From UBA12465 sp964408785 (GTDB lineage Bacteria; Patescibacteriota; Patescibacteriia; Patescibacteriales; UBA12465), in the NCBI GenBank assembly GCA_964408785.1, contig CAYPAS010000029.1, forward strand, positions 1-9,358: a DNA stretch of 9,358 bases, in the 5' to 3' direction. Within the stretch, counting starts at the first letter, position 1, and every line of letters begins with the position of its first letter. Under the pieces are notes generated by a model. It saw nothing but the letters and a program-made list of their open reading frames with translations. It did not search any database and was not told the DNA's origin. Positions 1 through 5,903 of this stretch are shown here, one piece after another. Made by a program: the position numbers and the translations under genes.

Positions 1-2279
1 GTTTTGCTACAACCGCCGAAGCCTACCGTTATTTTTTAGCCAATAGCGGTTTAGAGAAAAAAATAAGAGAGGTGTTGAAAGGTTTAGACACTAGAAAGGT
101 TACCGATTTACATCGTCGCGGTGAAATGGTAAGAAAAATGATAATCGCCGCTGATTTGCCGCAAGATTTAAAAGAAGAAATAAGCAATGCTTATCGTCGC
201 CTATCGGCACGTTACCATCAGAAAAATTTAGATGTCGCGGTTCGTTCTAGCGCAACGGCGGAAGATTTGCCGGATGCCTCTTTTGCTGGACAACAAGAAA
301 CTTACTTGAATATCCAAGGAGAAAAAGCTTTATTAGTAGCGGTTAAAAAGTGTATCGCTTCCTTGTTTACCGACCGGGCAATATCTTATCGCGTCGATAA
401 GAAGTTTGACCATTTTTCCATCGCTTTATCCGTTGGCGTTCAGAAAATGATCCGTTCTGATCTTGGTTCTTCTGGCGTGATGTTTACTATTGATACGGAA
501 TCAGGTTTTTCAAATACGGTTTTGATTAATTCCATTTTTGGTTTAGGAGAAAATATCGTTCAGGGAAGAGTTACTCCGGATGAATTTTATGTCTTTAAAC
601 CGACAAAAGCGATAATCAGCCGTTCTTTATCAGAAAAAGACATTAAGATGGTTTATGATTTTTCTGGTCGTCAAGCGGTTAAGAACGTAAAGATTGAAAA
701 AGAAAAACGTTTAAAGCCGTCATTGAGCGACAAAGAAATTTTGAAGTTAGCTGAATGGGGCATGATTATTGAAAGCCATTATGGCCGGCCAATGGATATT
801 GAATTTGCCGTTGATGGTCGCGATCGCTCTCTTTATATAATACAAGCGAGACCGGAAACAGTTCAAAGTCAGAAAGACAAACAAGTAATAGAGACTTATT
901 TTTTAAAGAAAAAAGGAAAATTATTACTTAGCGGCCAGTCGGTCGGTAGTAAGGTGGCAAGCGGCCAAATAAACCGCATCATGGACGTGAAACAGATTTC
1001 AAAATTCAAGCCTGGCCAGGTCTTATTAACCGATATGACCGATCCTGATTGGGAGCCGATAATGAAGATAGCTTCCGCTATAGTTACCGATAAAGGCGGT
1101 AGGACTTGCCATGCGGCTATTGTTTCCCGTGAACTAGGTATTCCTTGCGTAGTGGGAACAGAAAAAGGTTCTAAGACGTTAACTAGCAGTCAGACAGTGA
1201 CTATTGATTGTTCGGCGGGGGAAACAGGATTCGTTTATGAAGGACGCCTGCCATTTAAAGTGGATAAGCAGGATATTAAGGATTTAAAAAGGCCAAAAAC
1301 TAAGATAATGATGAATATCGGCGAACCGGAATTGGCTTTTGCTAATTCTTTTCTGCCCAACGACGGCGTCGGTTTGGCCCGCTTGGAATTCATTATCAAT
1401 AATTACATCAAGATACACCCTTTAGCCTTGATAAATTATAAGAATTTAAAAGATAAAACAGCTAAGGCTCTTATTGAAAGGTTGACAGTCGGTTATACCA
1501 AGAAAGAAGACTTTTTTATCGATCGTTTAGTTCAGGGCATGGCGATGATTGCCGCCGCTTATTACCCAAAGGATGTCATTTTCCGTTTAAGCGATTTTAA
1601 AAGTAATGAATATGCTAATTTAATCGGCGGTCAAGAATTCGAAGCAGCTGAATCTAATCCGATGATTGGTTTCCGTGGGGCTAGCCGTTATTATTCTCCG
1701 TTGTTTTCCCCGGCTTTTAATTTGGAATGCCAGGCCATCAAAAGAGTTAGAGATGAATTGGGCTTGAAGAATTTAAAAATAATGGTTCCTTTCTGCCGCA
1801 CTGTCGAAGAGGGGAAGAAAGTCCAGGAAATAATGGCCGCTAACGGCTTGAAACGCGGTCGGGATGGCTTAGAAATCTATGTGATGGCGGAAATACCGGC
1901 TAACATAATATTAGCCGAGCAGTTTTGTCAGATTTTTGACGGCTTTTCTATTGGCTCTAATGATTTGACCCAGTTGACTCTAGGTATTGATCGCGATTCT
2001 GGCGGCAGTTTGAAAGTCGCTGGCGTGGCTAATGAAAAAAATGAAGCTGTTAAAGAATTAATCAGACAATTAATCAGGGTAGCGAAAAAATATCGTCGTA
2101 AAGTTGGTATCTGCGGCCAAGGGCCAAGTGACTTCCCTGATTTCGCCGAGTTTTTGGTGGAGGAGGGTATAGATAGCCTGTCTTTAAATCCGGATACGGT
2201 TATAAAGACAACTGTTGATATTTTGGAAAAAGAAAAGCGTTTGAAACGGGCGCGCGGTTTCTTAGGTTTGCTTTTTTAA
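1..2279 (+). CDS. ppsA: Phosphoenolpyruvate synthase (pyruvate, water dikinase), 5'-partial
   Basis: Catalyses pyruvate + ATP + water to phosphoenolpyruvate + AMP + phosphate in the cytoplasm; in organisms with reduced metabolism it may also run towards pyruvate and ATP (inference). The frame is open from base 3 with no start: the residues encoded before the GTG at 72 (FATTAEAYRYFLANSG) match the family N-terminus, so the GTG is internal and roughly 45-50 residues lie outside the window. Domain order is complete after that: the ATP-grasp part with VRSSATAEDLPDASFAGQQE and HYGRPMDIEFA; the swivel phosphohistidine domain with GGRTCHAAI, catalytic His codon 1110-1112; and the C-terminal PEP/pyruvate barrel with LSDFKSNEYANLIGG, FDGFSIGSNDLTQL and GICGQGPSD, catalytic Cys codon 2112-2114. 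All key residues are present and there is no frameshift. The family is about 790 residues; about 758 are seen here. It converges on the 3D-domain gene with a terminator between. Confidence 0.97.
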   Translation, partial: FATTAEAYRYFLANSGLEKKIREVLKGLDTRKVTDLHRRGEMVRKMIIAADLPQDLKEEISNAYRRLSARYHQKNLDVAVRSSATAEDLPDASFAGQQETYLNIQGEKALLVAVKKCIASLFTDRAISYRVDKKFDHFSIALSVGVQKMIRSDLGSSGVMFTIDTESGFSNTVLINSIFGLGENIVQGRVTPDEFYVFKPTKAIISRSLSEKDIKMVYDFSGRQAVKNVKIEKEKRLKPSLSDKEILKLAEWGMIIESHYGRPMDIEFAVDGRDRSLYIIQARPETVQSQKDKQVIETYFLKKKGKLLLSGQSVGSKVASGQINRIMDVKQISKFKPGQVLLTDMTDPDWEPIMKIASAIVTDKGGRTCHAAIVSRELGIPCVVGTEKGSKTLTSSQTVTIDCSAGETGFVYEGRLPFKVDKQDIKDLKRPKTKIMMNIGEPELAFANSFLPNDGVGLARLEFIINNYIKIHPLALINYKNLKDKTAKALIERLTVGYTKKEDFFIDRLVQGMAMIAAAYYPKDVIFRLSDFKSNEYANLIGGQEFEAAESNPMIGFRGASRYYSPLFSPAFNLECQAIKRVRDELGLKNLKIMVPFCRTVEEGKKVQEIMAANGLKRGRDGLEIYVMAEIPANIILAEQFCQIFDGFSIGSNDLTQLTLGIDRDSGGSLKVAGVANEKNEAVKELIRQLIRVAKKYRRKVGICGQGPSDFPDFAEFLVEEGIDSLSLNPDTVIKTTVDILEKEKRLKRARGFLGLLF

Positions 2280-2299
2280 AGATTATTAAACATTAAAAT

Positions 2300-2332
2300 A
2301 AAAAACAGGAATCAATTTGACTCCTGTTTTTT
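2300..2332. terminator. Bidirectional intrinsic terminator between ppsA and the 3D-domain gene
   Basis: An 11-bp stem pairs AAAAAACAGGA (2300-2310) with TCCTGTTTTTT (2322-2332), with three more possible pairs inside the loop. The A-rich left arm and T-rich right arm give a U-tract in both directions. It lies 20 bases after the ppsA stop and 27 bases after the stop of the convergent gene, so it can end both transcripts. Confidence 0.85.
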
Positions 2333-2359
2333 GTTCGTTCTGATTTGAAAATTATCTTA

Positions 2360-2938
2360 TTATTCTAAGACTTCTATTTTAGCGACGCGTATGCCGAATT
2401 TTAAAGCGTCTTGGCGGTTATTCATCCAGACATCGACGCGGTCGGCATGGCGACGGTTCATTCGGTCGCGGACAACGAAGACGCGGTCGCCGAAAAGTTC
2501 TGGTATTCTGACTTTGGTTCCGAATTTTAAGAAATTAGCGGCAATAGTATCTTCTGTGCCGTGTTCACAGACGTTGAAACCGTTGGCGGTTATACAAGGA
2601 CTATCATCGGTTTGAGCCGCTTCAGAATTATAGGCAGTAATCGTATGAAAACTACTACGAATAACTTTCTGTTCTTCGGTGGCTTCATTGGTATTTTTTT
2701 CGTTCTCAAAAATCAGGATATTTTCGTCCGGCGCGGATTCTTTATTTACTTCTATGACTATTTCTTCGTTTACTAGCGATTGATTAGCTTCTAATTCTTG
2801 GTTAACTGCTTCTGCGGCTAGGGCCGGAGTGAAAAAAAGAGTAAATTGAAAAATACAGGAAACAATAAGTAGCAAAACTGCCTGTTGGCGTCTACTCAGA
2901 GGGACTATTTCCTCACTGATTTTGATTAGTTTTTTCAT
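2360..2938 (-). CDS. Secreted or membrane-anchored 3D-domain (RlpA-like double-psi barrel) protein
   Basis: The 192-residue protein has an N-terminal hydrophobic segment at about 19-41 ending in PALAAEA, which is either a signal peptide with Ala cleavage or an anchor. An acidic Asn/Glu-rich linker (about 42-95) follows, then a C-terminal 3D domain (98-191) opening with TITAYNS. The domain shows FGTKVRIP (139-146), VVRDRMNRR with Asp158, and DRVDVWM with Asp169. The third aspartate typical of the family appears to be Asn173 (WMNN). Cys115 and Cys124 bracket ITANGFNV and may form a disulfide outside the cell. Known 3D-domain proteins are wall-lytic (MltA-like, YuiC-like) or resuscitation-type enzymes, so a peptidoglycan role is likely; activity is inferred. 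No Shine-Dalgarno precedes the ATG. It is transcribed alone from its own promoter through a leader of about 72 bases that can fold. Confidence 0.85.
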   Translation of the reverse strand: MKKLIKISEEIVPLSRRQQAVLLLIVSCIFQFTLFFTPALAAEAVNQELEANQSLVNEEIVIEVNKESAPDENILIFENEKNTNEATEEQKVIRSSFHTITAYNSEAAQTDDSPCITANGFNVCEHGTEDTIAANFLKFGTKVRIPELFGDRVFVVRDRMNRRHADRVDVWMNNRQDALKFGIRVAKIEVLE

Positions 2939-2954
2939 ATTATTTAATATTAGC

Positions 2955-3010
2955 TAAATTTAAAATCCCTATCATTCAAGATAAAAAAAGAACAAATAGG
3001 GATTAATTTA
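2955..3010 (-). promoter_or_regulatory. Predicted leader hairpin in the 5' UTR of the 3D-domain gene
   Basis: A perfect 9-bp inverted repeat, AATCCCTAT (2964-2972) and ATAGGGATT (2996-3004), is extended by six A/T pairs (2955-2960 with 3005-3010) across a 3-base bulge. The 23-base loop contains a U7 run on the minus-strand RNA. Given the promoter at 3018-3046, the stem would begin within a base or two of the transcript's 5' end and take up most of the leader. It could be a 5' stabiliser, a protein-binding element or a cis-regulator. I recognise no known riboswitch class. Confidence 0.45.
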
Positions 3011-3017
3011 ACGAAGT

Positions 3018-3046
3018 ATCTTAGCACTATTTATTAAAAAAGTCAA
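3018..3046 (-). promoter_or_regulatory. Sigma70-type promoter for the 3D-domain gene
   Basis: Read on the minus strand: TTGACT (-35, bases 3041-3046), a 17-base spacer, TAAGAT (-10, bases 3018-3023). The predicted start is near 3011-3012, giving a leader of about 72 bases before the ATG at 2938. Its -35 box lies 33 bases from the -35 of the divergent lipoprotein promoter. Confidence 0.7.
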
Positions 3047-3079
3047 TAGTGGCTGTAATTGGGGGTTTAATATTGGCTG

Positions 3080-3108
3080 TTGACATTTTTTTATAAAAAT
3101 GCTATATT
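3080..3108 (+). promoter_or_regulatory. Strong sigma70-type promoter for the lipoprotein gene
   Basis: A perfect TTGACA -35 (3080-3085), a 17-base spacer and TATATT -10 (3103-3108, one mismatch to consensus). The predicted start is near 3115. It is followed by the ribosome site AGAGGT (3131-3136), five bases before the ATG at 3142. This is the closest to consensus of the promoters seen in the window. Confidence 0.85.
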
Positions 3109-3141
3109 TATTTTATTAGAACATTAAAAAAGAGGTAAAAA

Positions 3142-3741
3142 ATGAAAAAAACAATGGCCGTTTTTGTTTTATTGGCCGTTATTTCCGTTTTTTCTTTTTC
3201 TTCTTGCACCACACCAAATTTTGGCAGTTGGTATAACGAAGAAAAAGTTGATTTCTTAGAAAGGGAGATTAATAATCTTTCTTCTAAAGAAATGGCAAGT
3301 GATGATCAGGTTTTTAAAGCCGCTTGCCGCTCAAAGATTCAGGTTTATCAGGCGGAACGCGATAGCCTGATCTCTAGATTTTTGCACTCAAAAAATCCCG
3401 ACGAATTATCGGAGCGCGAATTACAATTCCGACTTCGTGGAATTGAATTGAGGCGGCAGGAGTTAGTTTTGAAAAAAGTTGGTGACAGTAAGAACGGTGG
3501 GCTTAAAGTGATAGTCGCCAACGATTTTTATTTACCGGTTCAATTCATTATTGAAGGACCGGAAAAAGTGTCTTTATTACTGGACCGCCGTAGTCGTAAA
3601 GACATTAATTTGCTACCAGGAGAATATGAGGTTAAATTTATAGTCAATGGTAACAAAAGAGGCAACCAGAAATTTTTAGTTGGTGCTAACACCCATATTT
3701 TTAAGGGTGATGAATGCGCCGCTTTTATTTTTTTTAATTAA
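3142..3741 (+). CDS. Putative lipoprotein of unknown family, coiled coil plus beta-rich C-terminal domain
   Basis: The 199-residue protein starts with a lipoprotein signal peptide: MKK, a hydrophobic core at 5-19, and lipobox FSSC with Cys22 as the presumed lipidated residue. Residues about 32-112 are charged and helical with heptad-like spacing (EEKVDFLEREINNL, ERELQFRLRGIELRRQELV), probably a coiled coil. After a Gly-rich break (KNGG, 117-120) the rest (121-199) alternates hydrophobic residues like a small beta sandwich, with LLPGEYEVKFIVNG reminiscent of PEGA or carbohydrate-binding Ig-like folds. I do not recognise the family. The start is supported by AGAGGT five bases upstream. The gene has its own strong promoter and terminator, so it is a well-expressed single-gene unit. 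It likely sits on the outer face of the membrane, with the helical part as a stalk (inference). Confidence 0.75.
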   Translation: MKKTMAVFVLLAVISVFSFSSCTTPNFGSWYNEEKVDFLEREINNLSSKEMASDDQVFKAACRSKIQVYQAERDSLISRFLHSKNPDELSERELQFRLRGIELRRQELVLKKVGDSKNGGLKVIVANDFYLPVQFIIEGPEKVSLLLDRRSRKDINLLPGEYEVKFIVNGNKRGNQKFLVGANTHIFKGDECAAFIFFN

Positions 3742-3773
3742 AAAAAGAGCTCTATACAGAGCTCTATTTTTTT
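3741..3773. terminator. Bidirectional intrinsic terminator between lipoprotein gene and pilin operon
   Basis: The self-palindromic AGAGCTCT occurs twice (3746-3753 and 3758-3765) around an ATAC tetraloop, forming an 8-bp stem. It is flanked by an A-run on the left and ATTTTTTT on the right, so both strands read out a U-tract. It sits directly behind the stop of the plus-strand lipoprotein gene and 13 bases past the stop of the minus-strand gene ending at 3786. Confidence 0.9.
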
Positions 3774-3785
3774 ATTGGAATATTT

Positions 3786-4196
3786 TTATAATCCCGAGGT
3801 TGTGCCAGTGCCATTTGATGTGTTTAAGAAAAATGGTAGATTACTGAATAGGAAGTGAGTGATGGCATAAGCAGCTAAGACGATGACGATTCCAATTATG
3901 GCATTTTGTATATTTTTTTTTAGTTTTTTTATTTCATCGGCATTGTCGCCGGCAGTCATTAGTTTGAAACCGGCGCCTATGGCAATGGAAAAAAAGATTA
4001 TTCCCAAAAAACTCAAGGCCACCTGGATAAAGCCGGCGATTAACGAGCCAAGAGTGATTTCGCTTGAGAAGCCAGCGTTATTTTTTACTTCTTCGCTTAA
4101 TTTATCGTCTATATCTATCAATTTGCCAGCCATTGATGGTAAAGAATAAAATAGGCCAGCGATTGCGATTAAAAAAATTTTAATGGAATTTTTCAT
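3786..4196 (-). CDS. Pilin-like small membrane protein (T4SS_pilin type), paralogue 6 of the array, last gene
   Basis: The 136-residue protein has a signal peptide (cut likely after Ala23, SMA-GK), a short exported segment, TM1 (about 52-78), the cytoplasmic-type loop MTAGDNADEIKKLKKNI (80-96), TM2 with AIIGIVIVLAAYAITHF (99-115), and a Thr/Ser/Gly tail (NTSNGTGTTSGL). The loop and TM2 pattern matches the CPR pilin family related to TrbC/VirB2 subunits. The usual TAGGN is TAGDN here. The ATG lies nine bases behind the TAA of the preceding paralogue, with no Shine-Dalgarno, so translation probably depends on reinitiation. The operon terminator follows. A structural pilus role is inferred from family only. 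Confidence 0.8.
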   Translation of the reverse strand: MKNSIKIFLIAIAGLFYSLPSMAGKLIDIDDKLSEEVKNNAGFSSEITLGSLIAGFIQVALSFLGIIFFSIAIGAGFKLMTAGDNADEIKKLKKNIQNAIIGIVIVLAAYAITHFLFSNLPFFLNTSNGTGTTSGL

Positions 4197-4205
4197 AAAT
4201 CACGA

Positions 4206-4601
4206 TTAAGAGATGTAATTCAATATAAAGTTCCAGATAACCCAGGCAGAGAAGGTTATTATCGTGCCGATAATTGCTCTTTTTATATATTTTTTTGCTT
4301 TTTCTATGGTTTGGTCATTGCCGCCGGCTGTTAAATAATTATAGCCGCCGATTATAACTACAATAATAAAGATGGTACCTAGCAGTCCTAAGGCGGTATT
4401 AATTATGAACCCCAAAGACATGCCTAAATTGGCGTTGATATCGTACCCCCCTTCATTAGCAACTGTATTCATATTACCAAGCATTTTATCTCTTGCGCTG
4501 CCACCCTGGATCATGCTACCGGCAAATACGAAAAATGGCAGTATTAATAAAGCAGTCATTAAACCAAGATTTATAAAATTTTTTAGCTTATTTTTTTTCA
4601 T
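4206..4601 (-). CDS. Pilin-like small membrane protein (T4SS_pilin type), paralogue 5 of the array
   Basis: The 131-residue protein has a signal peptide ending VFA-GS (cut after Ala27), an exported segment with NEGGYDINANL (49-59), TM1 containing LGLLGTIFIIVVIIGGYNYL (71-90), loop TAGGNDQTIEKAKKYIKRA (91-109), and TM2 (110-129) with Trp120 in place of the usual Tyr, ending ILNYIS. The (A/G)GYD...L stretch before TM1 and TAGGN...KAK after it are the family hallmarks. The start is the ATG at 4601, 27 bases past the previous stop at 4629. There is no recognisable ribosome site (the upstream sequence is AATAATTCAATC-like). This is the longest gap among paralogues 2 to 6. Confidence 0.82.
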   Translation of the reverse strand: MKKNKLKNFINLGLMTALLILPFFVFAGSMIQGGSARDKMLGNMNTVANEGGYDINANLGMSLGFIINTALGLLGTIFIIVVIIGGYNYLTAGGNDQTIEKAKKYIKRAIIGTIITFSAWVIWNFILNYIS

Positions 4602-4628
4602 ATTAAAAGATTGAATTATTATCCAATC

Positions 4629-4982
4629 CTAAAAGTTAACGTGTATTAATAATCTAGAAATTAAATAATAACTTAAAGTGTAGGCGCTAACAACTATGAG
4701 CAATCCGATAACGGAATTTTTTATTATAGATGTCGCTTTTCCGACTTTAGTTTCGTTGCCGCCAGCTGTTAAAAAATTGAAGCCGGCGTAGATAATTAAG
4801 ATTAAAAAAATAGTGCCTAAGAGCGTTAAAATCATAAGGATTCCGCGGCCAATCATTAATTCTAGATTGGTGTTTTTGTCATAACCGCTTTTTTCTGCTG
4901 TTGAAGCAAGCAAATTAAAGGCATCGGAAAGATTTTCCGCCCTGGCTTTTAAGAAGAATATCGATAGCAGCAAGTCTTTCAT
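4629..4982 (-). CDS. Pilin-like small membrane protein (T4SS_pilin type), paralogue 4 of the array
   Basis: I choose the ATG at 4982 (117 residues) over the in-frame TTG at 5018. The ATG lies four bases after the TAA of the preceding gene, and it puts a signal peptide at the very N-terminus (MKDLLLSIFF..., cut likely ARA-EN after Ala15). The 12 extra residues from the TTG would only overlap the neighbour. The mature part has EKSGYDKNTNLELMIG (30-45), TM1 with LTLLGTIFLILIIYAGFNFL (52-71), loop TAGGNETKVGKATSII (72-87), and TM2 with SVIGLLIVVSAYTLSYYL (90-107). This is the closest match in the array to the common CPR pilin consensus, with a shorter signal peptide than its neighbours. Confidence 0.8.
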   Translation of the reverse strand: MKDLLLSIFFLKARAENLSDAFNLLASTAEKSGYDKNTNLELMIGRGILMILTLLGTIFLILIIYAGFNFLTAGGNETKVGKATSIIKNSVIGLLIVVSAYTLSYYLISRLLIHVNF

Positions 4983-4986
4983 AATT

Positions 4987-5391
4987 TTATTGCAGTGCGG
5001 TTTTGCTAAAATACTCAATTATATATTTACTGGCAGTATAAGAAAGCATTACAACAATCAAGCCGCTGACTGAGGCGGTTAGTATGTCTTTAGCTTTTTT
5101 TAATTTTGGTTCGCTGCCTTCAGAACTTAGCCAGAGCATGCCGCCATATATAATTAGGCCTAAGAATATTGTTCCTAAAAGAGTGATTATTGAAGATAGT
5201 GCTAAACCAGCAATTGATTGTGGGGTTTTGACATTGCCACTATAGCCCATGTTAATAGCAGTATTTTTAAGACCGCTATTTTCAGAAAAATTAAAACTGC
5301 TAGCCACGGCTTTATTGGCGGAGATTATTAAAAACATACTAAAAACAATAATTACCAAATTTAAATAAGTTTTTTTTATCAAGCTTTTCAT
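4987..5391 (-). CDS. Pilin-like small membrane protein (T4SS_pilin type), paralogue 3 of the array, divergent loop
   Basis: The 134-residue protein has a signal peptide ending KAVA-SS (cut after Ala30), an exported segment with INMGYSGN (46-53), TM1 with ITLLGTIFLGLIIYGGMLWL (69-88), and TM2 (about 106-126) with GLIVVMLSYTASKYI. The loop is unusual: SSEGSEPKLKKAKDIL replaces the TAGGN motif kept by most of its neighbours, and Ser109-Gly110 replaces the conserved Ile-Gly of TM2. The Lys-Ala-Lys element (99-101) is kept. The ATG follows the upstream stop by six bases, without a Shine-Dalgarno. The divergence suggests a distinct, non-interchangeable subunit (inference). Confidence 0.8.
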   Translation of the reverse strand: MKSLIKKTYLNLVIIVFSMFLIISANKAVASSFNFSENSGLKNTAINMGYSGNVKTPQSIAGLALSSIITLLGTIFLGLIIYGGMLWLSSEGSEPKLKKAKDILTASVSGLIVVMLSYTASKYIIEYFSKTALQ

Positions 5392-5397
5392 GGAAAT

Positions 5398-5820
5398 TTA
5401 TTTTATAGTGCTTATTGCATTTCCTACGTAGCTGGTTATTGAGTAGGCGGCTAAGACCAAAATTAGGCCGATGGTCGCGTTGATTATACGATCTTTTGCG
5501 CCCTCTATTTTAGTATTATTTCCAGCTGCAGTCATCCAGCTTATACCGGCCTGGATAATTATTCCGAAAAAAAGAATACCGATGAAAGCCAATAAACTGC
5601 CAATAAGCTTACCGACTTGTCCGGTTAAGAAATTGCTATTATAGGTTCCGCTTGTCTGTCCCTTATAAGCTGTTACTTGATCAGCGGCGGTGTTTAATCC
5701 ATTTAAAATATCGCCGGAGGCCCCATTTGTTGAGGCAAAGGCTTTGTTTATTTGCCAAAAAATAACCGGCAAAGAAACAAAGACAGTGGATATTAAGAAG
5801 GAATTAATCTTCTTTAGCAT
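5398..5820 (-). CDS. Pilin-like small membrane protein (T4SS_pilin type), paralogue 2 of the array
   Basis: The 140-residue protein has a signal peptide ending KAFA-ST (cut after Ala29) and the longest exported segment of the array (30-66, Gly/Thr/Ser/Asn-rich). TM1 follows with IGSLLAFIGILFFGIIIQAG (73-92), then loop MTAAGNNTKIEGAKDRII (96-113) and TM2 with ATIGLILVLAAYSITSYV (115-132). It is the first gene after the two intercistronic hairpins; the base of the larger hairpin ends 12 bases before the ATG. There is no Shine-Dalgarno in the bases between hairpin and start, so the hairpin probably influences how well this and the later paralogues are translated. Confidence 0.8.
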   Translation of the reverse strand: MLKKINSFLISTVFVSLPVIFWQINKAFASTNGASGDILNGLNTAADQVTAYKGQTSGTYNSNFLTGQVGKLIGSLLAFIGILFFGIIIQAGISWMTAAGNNTKIEGAKDRIINATIGLILVLAAYSITSYVGNAISTIK

Positions 5821-5832
5821 ATTTTAGAGATA

Positions 5833-5873
5833 ATTACTGCTTTTTGTCGGAGATTCCGGCAAAAAGCAGTAAT
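5833..5873 (-). promoter_or_regulatory. Long intercistronic hairpin in the pilin operon
   Basis: An 18-base inverted repeat (5833-5850 and 5856-5873) with a five-base loop. The outer 14 pairs (ATTACTGCTTTTTG) are perfect and the inner three C-G pairs follow one mismatch, which is C-A on the minus-strand RNA. No U-tract follows the stem in the direction of transcription (TATCTCTAAAAT leads into the ATG at 5820), so it is not an ordinary terminator. It is more likely an mRNA-stabilising, processing or attenuating element between the first and second paralogue. Confidence 0.65.
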
Positions 5874-5891
5874 CCCCAGAAAGATCTGAGG
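5874..5891 (-). promoter_or_regulatory. Short hairpin abutting the long intercistronic hairpin
   Basis: On the minus-strand RNA, CCTCAGA pairs with TCTGGGG around a TCTT loop, seven pairs including one U-G. It begins 12 bases after the stop of the first pilin gene (stop at 5904) and touches the long hairpin with no base between, so the two stems could stack coaxially. Confidence 0.5.
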
Positions 5892-5903
5892 AATACTTTT
5901 CTA

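Noticed and set aside
72..74. GTG at 72 as the start of ppsA.
   Set aside because: The same frame is open back to base 3 and encodes the conserved FATTAEAYRYFL region, so the gene starts outside the window.
3883..4614. Plus-strand open frames at 3883-4149 and 4372-4614, opposite the pilin genes.
   Set aside because: They are antisense shadows: low-complexity Lys/Phe/Pro-rich proteins with no ribosome site, and the opposite strand has clear family matches.
4983..5018. TTG start at 5018 giving a 129-residue version of pilin paralogue 4.
   Set aside because: It overlaps the upstream gene by 32 bases, adds a non-signal-like MSILAKPHCNKI prefix, and an ATG four bases behind the upstream stop gives a proper signal peptide.
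5833..5873. Long hairpin as the terminator of the first pilin gene.
   Set aside because: No U-tract follows in the direction of transcription and five cotranscribed-looking genes with no other clear promoter lie downstream.
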